This document shows positions 11,461-24,311 of a DNA stretch of 64,000 bases, piece after piece. Location of the stretch: NCBI RefSeq assembly GCF_051020955.1, contig NW_027476845.1:1-64000 (forward strand), read 5' to 3'. The notes beneath the pieces are model-generated. The model had not been told where the DNA came from. It saw nothing but the letters and a program-made list of their open reading frames with translations, and ran no database searches. Source of the DNA: Megalopta genalis. Its lineage: Eukaryota > Arthropoda > Insecta > Hymenoptera > Halictidae. The translations under genes and the position numbers were made by a program. Within the stretch, counting starts at the first letter, position 1. Every line of letters begins with the position of its first letter.

Positions 11461-12318
11461 TCGCAAGTATCTGAAGCTAAATCAATTGTGTCGCATGGAT
11501 TTGAAGCTAAACCTTCTATATCGCACTAATTAGAATCATATTCATCTGTTTTGCATGGATTTGAAGCTAACTCGTTTGTTTCTCCTGCATTTGAAGCTAT
11601 ATCACTTATATCGCATGTACCTGATGTTAAATCATTTGTTTCGCATGGATTTGAATCTAAACCTTCTACATCGCATTGATTTAAAGCTAAATCATGTGTT
11701 TCGCTTGGATATGAAGCTAACTCGTTTGTTTCGTCTGCATTTGAAGCTATATCACTTATATCGCAACTATCTGATGTTAAATCATTTGTTTCGCATGGAT
11801 TGGAGCTAAACCTTCTACATCGCATTGATTTGAAGCATAATCATGTGTTTTGCATGGATTTGAAGCTAACTCGTTTGTTTCTCCTGAATTTGAAGCTATA
11901 TCCCTTATATCGCATGTATCTGATGCTGAATCATTTGTATCGCATGGATTTGAAGCTAATCCTTCTACTTCGAATTGATTCGAAGGTAAATCATGTGTTT
12001 CGCATGGATTTGAAGTTGAACCTTCTACATCGCAATGATTTGAACGTCTGAAGCTATATCATTTGTGCCGCATGGATTTGAAGCTAATCCTCCTACTTCG
12101 AATTGATTTGAAGGTATATCATTTGTATCGCATGGATTTGAAGCTAACTCGTATGTTTCGAATGCATTTGAAGCTATATCACATATATCCCAAGCGTTAG
12201 AAAGTAAATCATTTGTTTCGCATGGTTTTGAAGTTGAACCTTCTACATCGCAATGATTTGAAGCTAAATCATGTTATTCGCTTGGATTTGAAGCTAACTC
12301 GTTTTTTTTCGTCTGCAT

Positions 12319-13368
12319 TTGAAGCTATATCACTTATATTGCAACGATCTGATGTTAAAACATTTGTTTCGCATGGATTTGAAGCTAAACCTTCTACATC
12401 GCATTGATTTGCAGCTAAATCATTTGTTTCGCATGGATTTGAAGCTAATCCTTCTACATCGCATTGATTTAAAGCTAAATCATGTGTTTCGCTTGGATTT
12501 GAAGCTATCTCTTTTGTTACGTCTGCATTTGACGCTATATCACTTATATCGCATGTATCTGATGCTAAAGCATTTGTTTCGCGTGGATTTGAAGCTAAAC
12601 CTTCTACATCGGATTGATTTAAAGCTAAATCATGTGTCTCACTTGGATATGAAGCTAACACGTTTGTTTCGTCTGCATTTGAGGCTATATCACTTATATC
12701 GCAAGTATCTGAATCTTATTCATTTGAGTCGCATGGATTTGAAGCTAAACCTTCTACGTCGCATTGATTTGAAGCTAAATCATGTGTTTCGTTTGGATTT
12801 GAAGCTATCTCGTTTGTTTCGTCTGCATTTGAAGCTATATCACTTACATCGCAACTATCTGATGTTAAATCCTTTGTTTCGCATTGATTTGAAGCTAAAC
12901 CTTCTACATGGGATTGATTTAAAGCTAAATCATGTGTCTCACTTGGATATGAAGCTAACACGTTTGTTTCTTCTGCATTTGAAGCTATATCAATTATATC
13001 GCAAGTATCTGAATCTTATTCATTTGAGTCGCATGGATTTGAAGCTAAACCTTCTACGTCGCATTGATTTGAAGCTAAATCATGTGTTTCGCATGGATTT
13101 GAATCTAACTCGATTGTTTCGTCTGCAATTTGAAGCTATATCACATATATCCCAAGTGTTTGAAGCTATATCATTTGTTTCGCATAGATTTGAAGTTAAA
13201 CCTTCTACATCGCATTTATTTAAAGCTAAATCATGTGTTTCGCATGGATTTGAATCTAACTCGTTTGTTTCGCCTGCATTTGAAGCTATATCACTTATAT
13301 CCCAAGTGTTTGAAGCTAAATCATTTGTTTCGCATGGATTTGAAGCTAATCCTTCTACTTCGAATTGA
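12319..13368 (+). other. Repeat-derived open frame (349 codons), probably not a gene
   Basis: This is the same Leu/Lys/His/Arg frame, ending where the one-base expansion TCTGCAATTTG near 13,128 shifts it into the FEAKPSTS frame. Part of it overlaps block I segment P copy 3. Its proximal 13 monomers closely match those at 10,027 onward. Confidence 0.85.
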
Positions 13369-13787
13369 TATGTAGCTAAATCGTGTGTTTCGCATGGATA
13401 TGAAGCTAACTCGTTTGTTTCGTCTGCATTTGAAGCTATATCTCTTATATCGCAAGTATCTGAAGCTATATCATTTGTGTCGCATGGATTTGAAGCTAAC
13501 CCATCTACTTCGAATTGATTTGAAGGTTTATCATGTGTTTCGCATGGATTTGAAGCTAACTCGTATGTTTCGAATGCATTTGAAGCTATATCACATATAT
13601 CCCAAGCGTTAGAAAGTAAATCATTTGTTTCGCATGGATTTGAAGTTGAACCTTCTACATCGCAATGATTTGAAGCTAAATCATGTTATTCGCTTGGATT
13701 TGGAGCTAACACGTTTGTTTCTGCAGTATTTGTAGCTATGTCACTTATATCGCAAGTATCTGAACCTAAATCATTTGTTTCGCATGG
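12972..13787 (+). repeat. Block I segment P, copy 3
   Basis: It matches 1,345-2,160 at offset 11,627 and 3,385-4,200 at offset 9,587, with only scattered substitutions and no clustered indels. This intact copy is the best yardstick for the degraded copy around 10.5-11.2 kb. Confidence 0.8.
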
Positions 13788-14848
13788 ATTTAAAGCTAAG
13801 CCTTGTACATCGCCTTGATTTGAAGCTAAATCGTGTGTTTCGCTTGGATTTGAAGCTATCTCGTTTGTTTCGTCTGCATTTGAAGCTATATCTCTTATGT
13901 CGCAAGTATCTGAAGCTAAATCATTTGTGTCTCATGGATTTGAAGCTAAAGCTTCTATATAGCATTGATTTGAAGATTAAACATGTGTTTTTGCGTGGAT
14001 TTGACGCTAACTCGTTTGTTTCTCCTGCATTTGAAACTATATCACTTAGATCGCAAGTATCTGAAGCTAAATCAATTGTGTCGCATGGATTTGAAGCTAA
14101 ACCTTCTATATCGCACTAATTAGAATCATAATCATCTGTTTTGCATGGATTTGAAGCTAACTCGTTTGTTTCTCCTGCATTTGAAGCTATATCACTTATA
14201 TCGCATGTACCTGATGTTAAATCATTTGTTTCGCATGGATTTGAATCTAAACCTTCTACATCGCATTGATTTAAAGCTAAATCATGTGTTTCGCTTGGAT
14301 ATGAAGCTAACTCGTTTGTTTCGTCTGCATTTGAAGCTATATCACTTATATCGCAACTATCTGATGTTAAATCATTTGTTTCGCATGGATTGGAGCTAAA
14401 CCTTCTACATCGCATTGATTTGAAGCATAATCATGTGTTTTGCATGGATTTGAAGCTAACTCGTTTGTTTCTCCTGAATTTGAAGCTATATCCCTTATAT
14501 CGCATGTATCTGATGCTGAATCATTTGTATCGCATGGATTTGAAGCTAATCCTTCTACTTCGAATTGATTCGAAGGTAAATCATGTGTTTCGCATGGATT
14601 TGAAGTTGAACCTTCTACATCGCAATGATTTGAAGCTAAATCATGTGGTTCGCTTGGATTTGGAGCTAACTCGTTTATTTCGTCTGCATTTGAAGCTATA
14701 TCACTTATATCGGAACTATCTGAAGTTAAATCATTTGTTTCGCATGGATTTGAAGCTCAACCTTCTGCATCGCATTGATTTGCAGCTAAATCATGTGTTT
14801 CGCATGGATTTGAAGCTAATCCTTCTACATCGCATTGTTATGAAGCTA

Positions 14849-15484
14849 AATCATGTGTTTTGCATGGATTTGAAGCTAACTCGTTTGTTTCTCCTGAATT
14901 TGAAGCTATATCCCTTATATCGCATGTATCTGATGCTGAATCATTTGTATCGCATGGATTTGAAGCTAATCCTTCTACTTCGAATTGATTCGAAGGTAAA
15001 TCATGTGTTTCGCATGGATTTGAAGCTAACTCGTTTGTTTCGTCTGCATTTGAAGCTATATCACATATATCCCAAACGTTTGAAAGTAAATCATTTGTTT
15101 CGCATGGATTTGAAGTTAAACCTTCTACATCGCAATTCTTCGCAGCTAAATCATGTGTTTCGCATGGATTAGAAGCTAACTCGTTTGTTTCCCCTGCATT
15201 CGAAGCTATATCATTTATATCGCAACTATCTGATCTTAAATCATTTGTTTCGCATGGATTTGAAGCTAAACCTTCTACATCGCATTGTTATGAAGCTAAA
15301 TCATGTATTTCGCTTGGATTTGAAGCTAATCCTTCTACATCGCATTGATTTAAAGCTAAATCATGTGTTTCGCTTGGATTTGAAGCTAACTCGTATGTTT
15401 CGAATGCATTTGAAGCTATATCACATATATCCCAAGCGTTAGAAAGTAAATCATTTGTTTCGCATGGATTTGAAGTTGAACCTT
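14849..15484 (+). repeat. Block I segment Q, copy 2
   Basis: It is the partner of 2,350-2,985. Copy-specific changes are few, for example CGCAGC for TGCAGC near 15,141 and GTTATG for TTATTATG near 15,288. It lies at the right edge of block I. Confidence 0.75.
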
Positions 15485-15962
15485 CTACATCGCATTGATT
15501 GAAAGCTAAATCATGTGTTTCGCTTGGATTTGAAGCTATCTCTTTGGTTACGTCTGCATTTGACGCTATATAACTTATTTCGCTTGTATCTGATGCTGAA
15601 TCATTTGTATCGCATGGATTTGAAACTAATCCTTCTACTTCGAATTGATTTGTAGCTAAATCATGAGTTTCGCATGGATTTGAAGCTAACTCGTTTGTTT
15701 CGTCTGAATTTGAAGCTATATCTCTTATATCGCAAGTATCTGAAGCTATATCATTTGTGTCGCATGGATTTGAAACTAAACCTCCTATATCGCATTGATT
15801 TGAAGCTAAATCATGTGTTTCGCATGGATTTGAAGATAATTCGTTTGTTTCCCCTGCAATTGAAGCTGTATCACTTATATCGCAAGTATCTGAAGCTAAA
15901 TCATTTGTGTCTCATGGATTTGAAGCTAAACCTTCCGCATAGCATTGATTTGAAGCTTAATC

Positions 15963-17297
15963 ATGTGTTTTTGCGTGGATTTAAAGCTAACTCGTTTGTT
16001 TCTTCTGCATTTGAAGGTATATCATTTAGATCGCATGTATCTGATGCTAAATCATTTGTATCGCAATGATTTGAAGCTAATCCTTCTGCTTCGAATTGAT
16101 TTGAAGCTAAATCATGTGTTTCGCATGGATTTGAAGCTAACTCGTTTGTTTCGTCTGCATTTGAAGCTGTATCACATATATCCCAAGTGTTTGAAGCTAA
16201 ATCATTTGTTTCGCATGGATTTGGAGCTAAACCTTCTATACCGCATTGATTTGAAGCTATATCATGTGTTTCGCGTGGATTTGAAGCTCACTCGTTTGCT
16301 TCGTCTGCATTTGAAGCTATATCACATATATCCCACGTGTTTGAAGCTAAATCATTTGTTTCGCATGGATTTGAAGCTAACTCGTTTGTTTCGTCTGCAT
16401 TTGAAGCTATATCTCTTATATCGCAAGTATCTGAAGCTATATCATTTATGTCGCATGGATTTGAAGGTAAACCTTCTATTTCGCATTGATTTGAAGCTAA
16501 ATCATGTGTTTCGCGCGGATTTGAAGCTAAACCTTCTAAATCGCATTGATTTGGATCTAAATCATGTGTTTCGCTTGGATTTGAAACTATCTCGTTTGTT
16601 ACGTCTGCATTTGAAGCTATATCACTTATATCGCAACTGTCTGATGTTAAATCATTTGTTTCGCATGGATTTGAAGCAAAACCTTCTACATCGCATTGAT
16701 TTGCAGCTAAATCATGAGTTTCGCATGGATTTAAAGCTAACTCGTTTGTTTCGTCTGAATTTGAAGCTATATCTCTTATATCGCAAGTATCTGAAGCTAT
16801 ATCATGTGCGTCGCATGGATTTGAAACTAAACCTCCTATATCGCATTGATTTGAAGCTAAATCATGTGTTTCGCTTGGATTTGAAGCTATCTCTTTTGTT
16901 TCGTCTGCATTTGAAGCTATATCACTTATATCGCATGTATCTGAAGCTAAATCCTTTGTGTCGCAAGGATTTGAAGCTAAACCATCTACATCGCATTGAT
17001 TTGAAGCTAAATCATGTGTTTCGCATGGATTTGAAGATAATTCGTTTGTTTCCCCTGCAATTGAAGCTGTATCACTTATATCGCAAGTATCTGAAGCTAA
17101 ATCAATTGTGTCTCATGGATTTGAAGCTAAACCTTCCGCATAGCATTGATTTGAAGCTTAATCAAGTGTTTTTGCGTGGATTTGAAGCTAACTCGTTTGT
17201 TTCTCCTGTATTTGAAGCTATATCATATAGATCGCATGTATCTGATGCTAAATCATTCGTTTCGCATGGATTTGAAGCCAATCCTATTTCGAATTGA
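15963..17297 (+). other. Repeat-derived open frame (444 codons), probably not a gene
   Basis: This is the second-longest Leu/Lys-rich frame. It starts just after an A-monomer expansion (GTGTTTTTGCG) that resets the frame, and ends past the same expansion near 17,167. No start context, domain or codon signal distinguishes it from the other repeat frames. Confidence 0.85.
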
Positions 17298-20180
17298 TTT
17301 GAAGCTCATTCATTTGCTTCGCATGGATCTGAAGCTAAACCTTCTACATAGCAATGATTTGAAGTATAATCATGTGTTTTACATGGATTTGAAGCCTACT
17401 CGATTTTTTCTCCTGCATTTGAAGCTATATTACTTATATCGCACGTATCTGATGCTAAATCATTTGTATCGCATGGATTTGAAGCTAACTCGTTTGTTTC
17501 GAATGCATTTGAAGCTATATCACATATATCGCATGCATCTGAAGCTAAATCCTTTGTGTCACATGTATTCGAAGCTAAACCGTCTACATCGCATTGATAT
17601 GCTGCTAAATCATGTGTTTCGCTTTGATTTGAATCTATCTCGTTTGCTGCGCATGTAGTCGGATCTAAATAACGTAAACCACAATTATTTGCAGCTAGAC
17701 CATTTTTTTCGCGATGAATTTGAATCTAAGCCGTATACTTCGAATTGATTTGCAGCTAGATCTTTTGTTTCGCATGGATTTGGAGCTATCTCGTTCGTTT
17801 CTGCAGTATTTGAAGCTATGTCACTTATATCGCAAGTATCTGAAGCTAAATCATTCGTGTCTCATGGATTTGATGCTAAACCTTCTACATAGCATTGATT
17901 TGAAACCTATTCATGTGTTTTTGCGTGGATTTAAAGCTAACTCGTTTGTTTCTTCTGCATTTGAAGGTATATCATTTAGATCGCATGTATCTGATGCTAA
18001 ATCATTTGTATCGCCTGGATTTGAAGCTAATCCATCTACTTCGAATTGATTTGAAGCTAAATCATGTGTTTCGCATGGATATGAAGATATCTCGTTTGTT
18101 TCGTCTGCATTTGAAGCTATATCTCTTATATCGCAAGTATCTGAAGCTATATCATTTGTGTCGCATGGATTTGAAACTAAACCTTGTATATCGCATTGAT
18201 TTGAAGCTAAATCATGTGTTTCGCTTGGATTTGGAGCTATCTCTTTTGTTTCGTCTGCATTTGAAGCTATATCACTTATATCGCATGTATCTGAAGCTAA
18301 ATCATTTGTGTCGCAAGGATTTGAAGCTAAACCTTCTACATCGCATTGATTTGAAGCTAAATCATGTGTTCCGCATGGATTTGAAACTAATTCGTTTGTT
18401 TCCCCTGCATTTGAAGCTGTATCACTTATATCGCAAGTTTCTGAAGCTAAATCATTTGTGTCTCATGGATTTGAAGCTAAACCTTCTACATTGCATTGAT
18501 CTGAAGCTTATCCATGTGATTTTGCGTGGATTTGAAGCTAACTCGTTTGTTTCTCCTGCATTTGAAGCTATATCATTTAGATCGCATGTATCTGATGCTA
18601 AATCATTTGTTTCGCATGGATTTGAAGCCAATCCTATTTCGAATTGATTTGATGCTCATTCATTTGCTTCGCATGGATCTGAAGCTAAACCTTCTACATA
18701 GCAATGATTTGAATTATAATCATGTGTTTTGCATGGATTTGAAGCTAACTCGTTTTTTTCTCCTGCATTTGAAGCTATATTACTTATATCGCATGTATCT
18801 GATGCTAAATCATTTGTATCGCATGGATTTGAAGCTAACTCGTTTGTTTCGAATGCATTTGAAGCTATATCACATATATCCCACGCGTTTGAAAGTAAAT
18901 CATTTGTTTCGCATGGATTTGAAGTTAAACCTTCTACATCGCAATGATTTGGAGCTCAATCATGTTTTTCGCTTGGATTTGAAGCTAACTCGTTTGTTTC
19001 ATCTGCATTTGAAGCTGTATCACTTGTATCGCATGTATCTGATGCTAAATCATTTGTATCGCATACATTTGAAGCTAATCCTTCTACTTCGAATTGATTT
19101 GAAGCTAGATCATGTGCTTCGCATGGATTTGAAGCTAAGTCGTTTGTTTCGTCTGCATTTTAAGCTATATCACTTATATCGCAAGTATCTGAAGCTTATT
19201 CATTTGTGTCACATGGATTTGTAGCTAAACCTTCTACATGGCATTGATTTGAAGCATAATCATGCGTTTTGCATGGATTTGAAGCTAACTCGTTTGTTTC
19301 CCCTGCATTTGAAACTTTACCACTTATATGGCAAGTTTCTGGGCTAAATCATTTGTTTCGCTTGGATTTGAAGCTAACTCGTTTGTTTGGTCTGCATTTG
19401 AAGCTATATCACTTATATCGCAAGTATCAGAAGCTAAATCACTCGTTCGTTTCTCATGGCTTTGAAGCTAAACCTTCTACATAGCATTGATTTGAAGCAT
19501 AATCATGTGTTTTGCATGGATTTGAAGCTAACTCGTTTGTTTCTCCTGCATTTGAAGCTATATCACTTATATCGCATGTATCTGATGCTAAATCATTTGT
19601 ATCGCATGGATTTGAAGCTAACTCGTTTGTTACGAATGCATTTGAAGCTATATCACATATGTCCCACGCGTTTGAAAGTAAATCATTTGTTTCGCATGGA
19701 TTTGTAGTTAAACCTTCTACATCGCAATGATTTGGAGCTAAATCATGTTTTTCGCTTGGATTTGAAGCTAACTCGTTTGTTTCGTCTGCATTTGAAGGTA
19801 TATCTCTTATATCGCAAGTATCTGAAGCTATATCATTTGTGTCGCATGGATTTGAAACTAAACCTTTTATATCGCATTGATTTGAAGCTAAATCATTTGT
19901 TTCGCATGTATTTGAATCTAAACCTTGTACATCGCATTGATTTAAAGCTAAATCATTTGTTTCGCATTGATTTGAAGCTAAACCTTCTACATCGCATTGA
20001 TTTGAAGCTTAATCATGTGTTTTGTATGGATTTGAAGCTAACTCGTTTGTTTCCCCTGCATTTGAAGGTGTAACACTTATATCGCAAGTATCTGAATCTA
20101 AATCATTTTTGTCGCAAGGATTTGAAGCTAAACCTTCTAGATAGCGTTGATTTGAAGCGAAATCATGTGTTTCGCATGGA
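16440..20180 (+). repeat. Block II long segment S, copy 1 (3.7 kb)
   Basis: It matches 27,748-31,488 at an offset of 11,308-11,311. Parts of it recur at 33.55-35.35 kb, 39.05-42.0 kb and 46.65-48.8 kb. It contains the diverged 121-bp island at 17,628-17,748. The small drift in offset reflects single-base indels, so the copies are near-identical over more than 120 monomers. Confidence 0.82.
17628..17748 (+). repeat. Diverged four-monomer island, copy 1
   Basis: These are the most diverged monomers in the window, yet they keep 30-30-30-31 spacing and the B-C-D-E register. The C monomer begins GTCGGATCTAAATAACG and keeps little of its class. D contains GACCATTTTTTTCGCG, and E contains AAGCCGTATACTTCG. 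They are probably an old unit that escaped homogenisation. No foreign element or gene is recognisable in it. Confidence 0.8.
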
Positions 20181-21300
20181 TTTGAAGCTAAACCTTCTAT
20201 ATCGCAGTGATTTGAAGCAGAATCATCTGTTTTGCATGGATGTGAAGCTAACTCGTTTGTTTCGTCTGCATTTGAAGCTATATCACTTATATCCGAAGTG
20301 TTTGAAGCTAAATCATTTGTTTCGCATGGATTTGAATCTAAACCTTGTACATCGCATTGATTTAAAGCTAAATCATTTGTTTCGCATGGATTTGAAGCTA
20401 AACCATCTATATCGCATTGATTTGAAGATTAATCTGGTGTTTTGTATGGATTTGAAGCTAACTCAACGAGTTACAAACGTGTTTCCCCTGCATTTGAAAC
20501 TGTATCACTAATATCGCAATTATATGAAGCTAAATCATTTGTGTCTCATGGATTTGAAGATAAACCTTCTACATAGCATTGATTTGAAGATTAATCACGT
20601 GTTTTGTATGGATTTGAAGCTAACTGGTTTGTTTACCCCGCATTTGAAGCTATATCACTTATATCGCAACTATCTGATGTTAAATCATGTGTTTCGCATG
20701 GATTTGAAGCTAAACCTTCAACATCGCATTGATTTAGAGCTAACTCATGTGTTTCGCTTGGATATGAAGCTAACTCGTTGTTTCGTCTGCATTTGAAACT
20801 ATATCACTTATATCGCATGTATCTGATGCTAAATCATTTGTTTCGCATAGATTTGAAGGTAAACCTTCTACATCGCAATGATTTGAAGCTAAATCATGTG
20901 ATTCGCTTCGATATGAAGCTAACTCGTTTGATTCGTCTGCATTTGAAGTTATATCACTCATATCGCAAGTATCTGAAGCTATATCATTTGGGTCGCATGG
21001 ATTTGAAGCTAAACCTTCTATATCGCATTTATTTGAAGCTGAATCATGTGTTTCGTATGGATTTGAAGCTAACTCGTTTGTTTCCCCTGCATTTGAAGTT
21101 ATATCACTTATATCGCAAGTATCTGAAGCTATATCATTTGTGTCGCATGGATTTGAAACTAAACCTTGTATATCGCATTGATTTGAAGCTAAATCATGTG
21201 TTTCGCTTGGATTTGGAGCTATCTCTTTTGTTTCGTCTGCATTTGAAGCTATATCACTTATATCGCATGTATCTGAAGCTAAATCATTTGTGTCGCAAGG
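18019..21300 (+). repeat. 3.28-kb tandem duplication, copy 1
   Basis: The segment is followed head-to-tail by a second copy at offset 3,282, which is 109 monomers plus the 12-bp palindromic insertion (20,459-20,473). The left edge is sharp: at 18,019 the sequence matches 21,301 onward, but not before. Confidence 0.82.
20459..20473. repeat. Palindromic insertion, copy 1 (6-bp stem, 3-base loop)
   Basis: TAACTCAACGAGTTA sits inside a B monomer that should read TAACTCGTTTG. It creates a perfect 6-bp inverted repeat around AAC and lengthens the monomer by 12 bp. The added bases are the reverse complement of the monomer's own TAACTCGTT, which suggests fold-back template switching. It is restricted to block II. 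Confidence 0.9.
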
Positions 21301-21929
21301 ATTTGAAGCTAATCCATCTACTTCGAATTGATTTGAAGCTAAATCATGTGTTTCGCATGGATATGAAGATAACTCGTTTGTTTCGTCTGCATTTGAAGCT
21401 ATATCTCTTATATCGCAAGTATCTGAAGCTATATCATTTGTGTCGCATGGATTTGAAACTAAACCTTGTATATCGCATTGATTTGAAGCTAAATCATGTG
21501 TTTCGCTTGGATTTGGAGCTATCTCTTTTGTTTCGTCTGCATTTGAAGCTATATCACTTATATCGCATGTATCTGAAGCTAAATCATTTGTGTCGCAAGG
21601 ATTTGAAGCTAAACCTTCTACATCGCATTGATTTGAAGCTAAATCATGTGTTCCGCATGGATTTGAAACTAATTCGTTTGTTTCCCCTGCATTTGAAGCT
21701 GTATCACTTATATCGCAAGTTTCTGAAGCTAAATCATTTGTGTCTCATGGATTTGAAGCTAAACCTTCTACATTGCATTGATCTGAAGCTTAACCATGTG
21801 ATTTTGCGTGGATTTGAAGCTAACTCGTTTGTTTCTCCTGCATTTGAAGCTATATCATTTAGATCGCATGTATCTGATGCTAAATCATTTGTTTCGCATG
21901 GATTTGAAGCCAATCCTATTTCGAATTGA
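20778..21929 (+). other. Repeat-derived open frame (383 codons), probably not a gene
   Basis: It spans the junction between the two 3.28-kb copies and contains an internal repeat of about 300 bp (21,112-21,300 resembling 21,412-21,600). The frame is an accident of how segments were joined, which argues against a conserved gene. Confidence 0.85.
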
Positions 21930-22087
21930 TTTGATGCTCATTCATTTGCTTCGCATGGATCTGAAGCTAAACCTTCTACATAGCAATGATTTGAATTATA
22001 ATCATGTGTTTTGCATGGATTTGAAGCTAACTCGTTTTTTTCTCCTGCATTTGAAGCTATATTACTTATATCGCATGTATCTGATGC

Positions 22088-24310
22088 TAAAAATCATTTG
22101 TATCGCATGATTTGAAGCTAACTCGTTTGTTTTCGAATGCATTTGAAGCTATATCACATATATCCCACGCGTTTGAAAGTAAATCATTTGTTTCGCATGG
22201 ATTTGAAGTTAAACCTTCTACATCGCAATGATTTGGAGCTCAATCATGTTTTTCGCTTGGATTTGAAGCTAACTCGTTTGTTTCATCTGCATTTGAAGCT
22301 GTATCACTTGTATCGCATGTATCTGATGCTAAATCATTTGTATCGCATACATTTGAAGCTAATCCTTCTACTTCGAATTGATTTGAAGCTAGATCATGTG
22401 CTTCGCATGGATTTGAAGCTAAGTCGTTTGTTTCGTCTGCATTTTAAGCTATATCACTTATATCGCAAGTATCTGAAGCTTATTCGTTTGTGTCACATGG
22501 ATTTGTAGCTAAACCTTCTACATGGCATTGATTTGAAGCATAATCATGCGTTTTGCATGGATTTGAAGCTAACTCGTTTGTTTCCCCTGCATTTGAAACT
22601 TACCACTTATATGGCAAGTTTCTGGGCTAAATCATTTGTTTCGCTTGGATTTGAAGCTAACTCGTTTGTTGGTCTGCATTTGAAGCTATAATCACTTATA
22701 TCGCAAGTATCAGAAGCTAAATCACTCGTTAGTTTCTCATGGCTTTGAAGCCTAAAACCTTCTACATAGCATTGATTTGAAGGCATAATCATGTGTTTTG
22801 CATGGATTTGAAGCTAACTCGTTTGTTTCTCCTGCATTTGAAGCTATATCACTTATATCGCATGTATCTGATGCTAAATCATTTGTATCGCATGGATTTG
22901 AAGCTAACTCGTTTGTTTCGAATGCATTTGAAGCTATATCACATATGTCCCACGCGTTTGAAAGTAAATCATATGTTTCGCATGGATTTGTAGTTAAACC
23001 TTCTACATCGCAATGATTTGGAGCTAAATCATGTTTTTCGCTTGGATTTGAAGCTAACTCGTTTGTTTCGTCTGCATTTGAAGGTATATCTCTTATATCG
23101 CAAGTATCTGAAGCTATATCATTTGTGTCGCATGGATTTGAAACTAAACCTTTTATATCGCATTGATTTGAAGCTAAATCATTTGTTTCGCATGTATTTG
23201 AATCTAAACCTTGTACATCGCATTGATTTAAAGCTAAATCATTTGTTTCGCATTGATTTGAAGCTAAACCTTCTACATCGCATTGATTTGAAGCTTAATC
23301 ATGTGTTTTGTATGGATTTGAAGCTAACTCGTTTGTTTCCCCTGCATTTGAAGGTGTAACACTTATATCGCAAGTATCTGAATCTAAATCATTTTTGTCG
23401 CTAGGATTTGAAGCTAAACCTTCTAGATAGCATTGATTTGAAGCGAAATCATGTGTTTCGCATGGATTTGAAGCTAAAACCTTCTATATCGCAGTGATTT
23501 GAAGCAGATCATCTGTTTTGCATGGATGTGAAGCTAACTCGTTTGTTTCGTCTGCATTTTGAAGCTATATCACTTATATCCGAAGTGTTTCGAAGCTAAA
23601 TCATTTGTTTCGCATGGATTTGAATCTAAACACTTGTACATCGCATTGATTTAAAGCTAAATCATTTGTTTCGCATGGATTTGAAGCTAACCATCTATAT
23701 CGCATTGATTTGAAGCTAAACCATCTATATCGCATTGATTTGAAGATTAATCTGGTGTTTTGTATGGATTTGAAGCTAACTCAACGAGTTACAAACGTGT
23801 TTCCCCTGCATTTGAAACTGTATCACTAATATCGCAATTATATGAAGCTAAATCATTTGTGTCTCATGGATTTGAAGATAAACCTTCTACATAGCATTGA
23901 TTTGAAGATTATCACGTGTTTTGTATGGATTTGAAGCTAACTGGTTTGTTTACCCCGCATTTGAAGCTATATCACTTATATCGCAACTATCTGATGTTAA
24001 ATCATGTGTTTCGCATGATTTGAAGCTAAACCTTCTACATCGCATTGATTTAGAGCTAACTCATGTGTTTCGCTGGATATGAAGCTAACTCGTTGTTTCG
24101 TCTGCATTTGAAACTATATCACTTATATCGCATGTATCTGATGCTAAACATTTGTTTCGCATAGATTTGAAGGTAAACCTTCTACATCGCAATGATTTGA
24201 AGCTAAATCATGTGATTCGCTTCGATATGAAGCTAACTCGTTTGATTCGTCTGCATTTGAAGTTATATCACTCATATCGCAAGTATCTGAAGCTATATCA
24301 TTTGGTGGGT
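22088..24310 (+). other. Indel-rich degraded stretch within block II
   Basis: Compared with the paralogues at 18.8-21.0 kb and 40.7-43.2 kb, this stretch has clustered one- or two-base indels. Examples are GCTAAAAATC at 22,088, GTTTTCG near 22,130, GAAGCCTAAAACC near 22,748, CTAAACACTTG near 23,626, GCTAACCATC near 23,687, CGCTGGATATG near 24,071 and TTGGTGGGTCGC near 24,303. Clean sub-stretches (22,150-22,580 and 22,800-23,390) sit between. One monomer is also duplicated at about 23,709-23,738. Consensus error is the simplest reading. Confidence 0.82.
23777..23791. repeat. Palindromic insertion, copy 2
   Basis: Same 15-base palindrome, unchanged even though it lies in the indel-rich stretch of the 3.28-kb copy 2. 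Confidence 0.9.
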
Positions 24311-24311
24311 C

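Larger units (their letters stand above)
1..15650 (+). repeat. Array block I
   Basis: The block is defined by variants that are common here and rare later: a D monomer opening GTTAGAAAGTAAATC, B monomers reading TCTCTTTTGTTACG, C monomers ending CCCAAGTG or CCCAAGCG, and a B monomer ending CTGCAGTA. Duplications inside it are short (0.6-1.4 kb). The right border is approximate. Block-I variants such as TTTGACGC and GAAACTAATCC run to about 15,640. From about 15,660 the monomers match copies found near 16.7 kb and 28.0 kb in block II. The stretch 10.48-11.46 kb is degraded and is listed separately. Confidence 0.75.

Noticed and set aside
17628..17748. Foreign insertion or mobile-element fragment
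   Set aside because: Monomer spacing and class order are kept through the island, and TTTGCAGCTA and TTTGAATCTA cores are still visible. It is a diverged part of the array and not an insertion.
20459..20473. Rho-independent terminator or protein-binding operator
   Set aside because: The stem is only 6 bp with no following T-run, and it lies inside the repeat with no associated gene. A templated replication error explains it better.
20596..20603. CACGTG (E-box-like) sites as regulatory elements
   Set aside because: They arise from a one-base change of the common TCATGTG in A monomers and travel with segment copies. There is no gene nearby to regulate.
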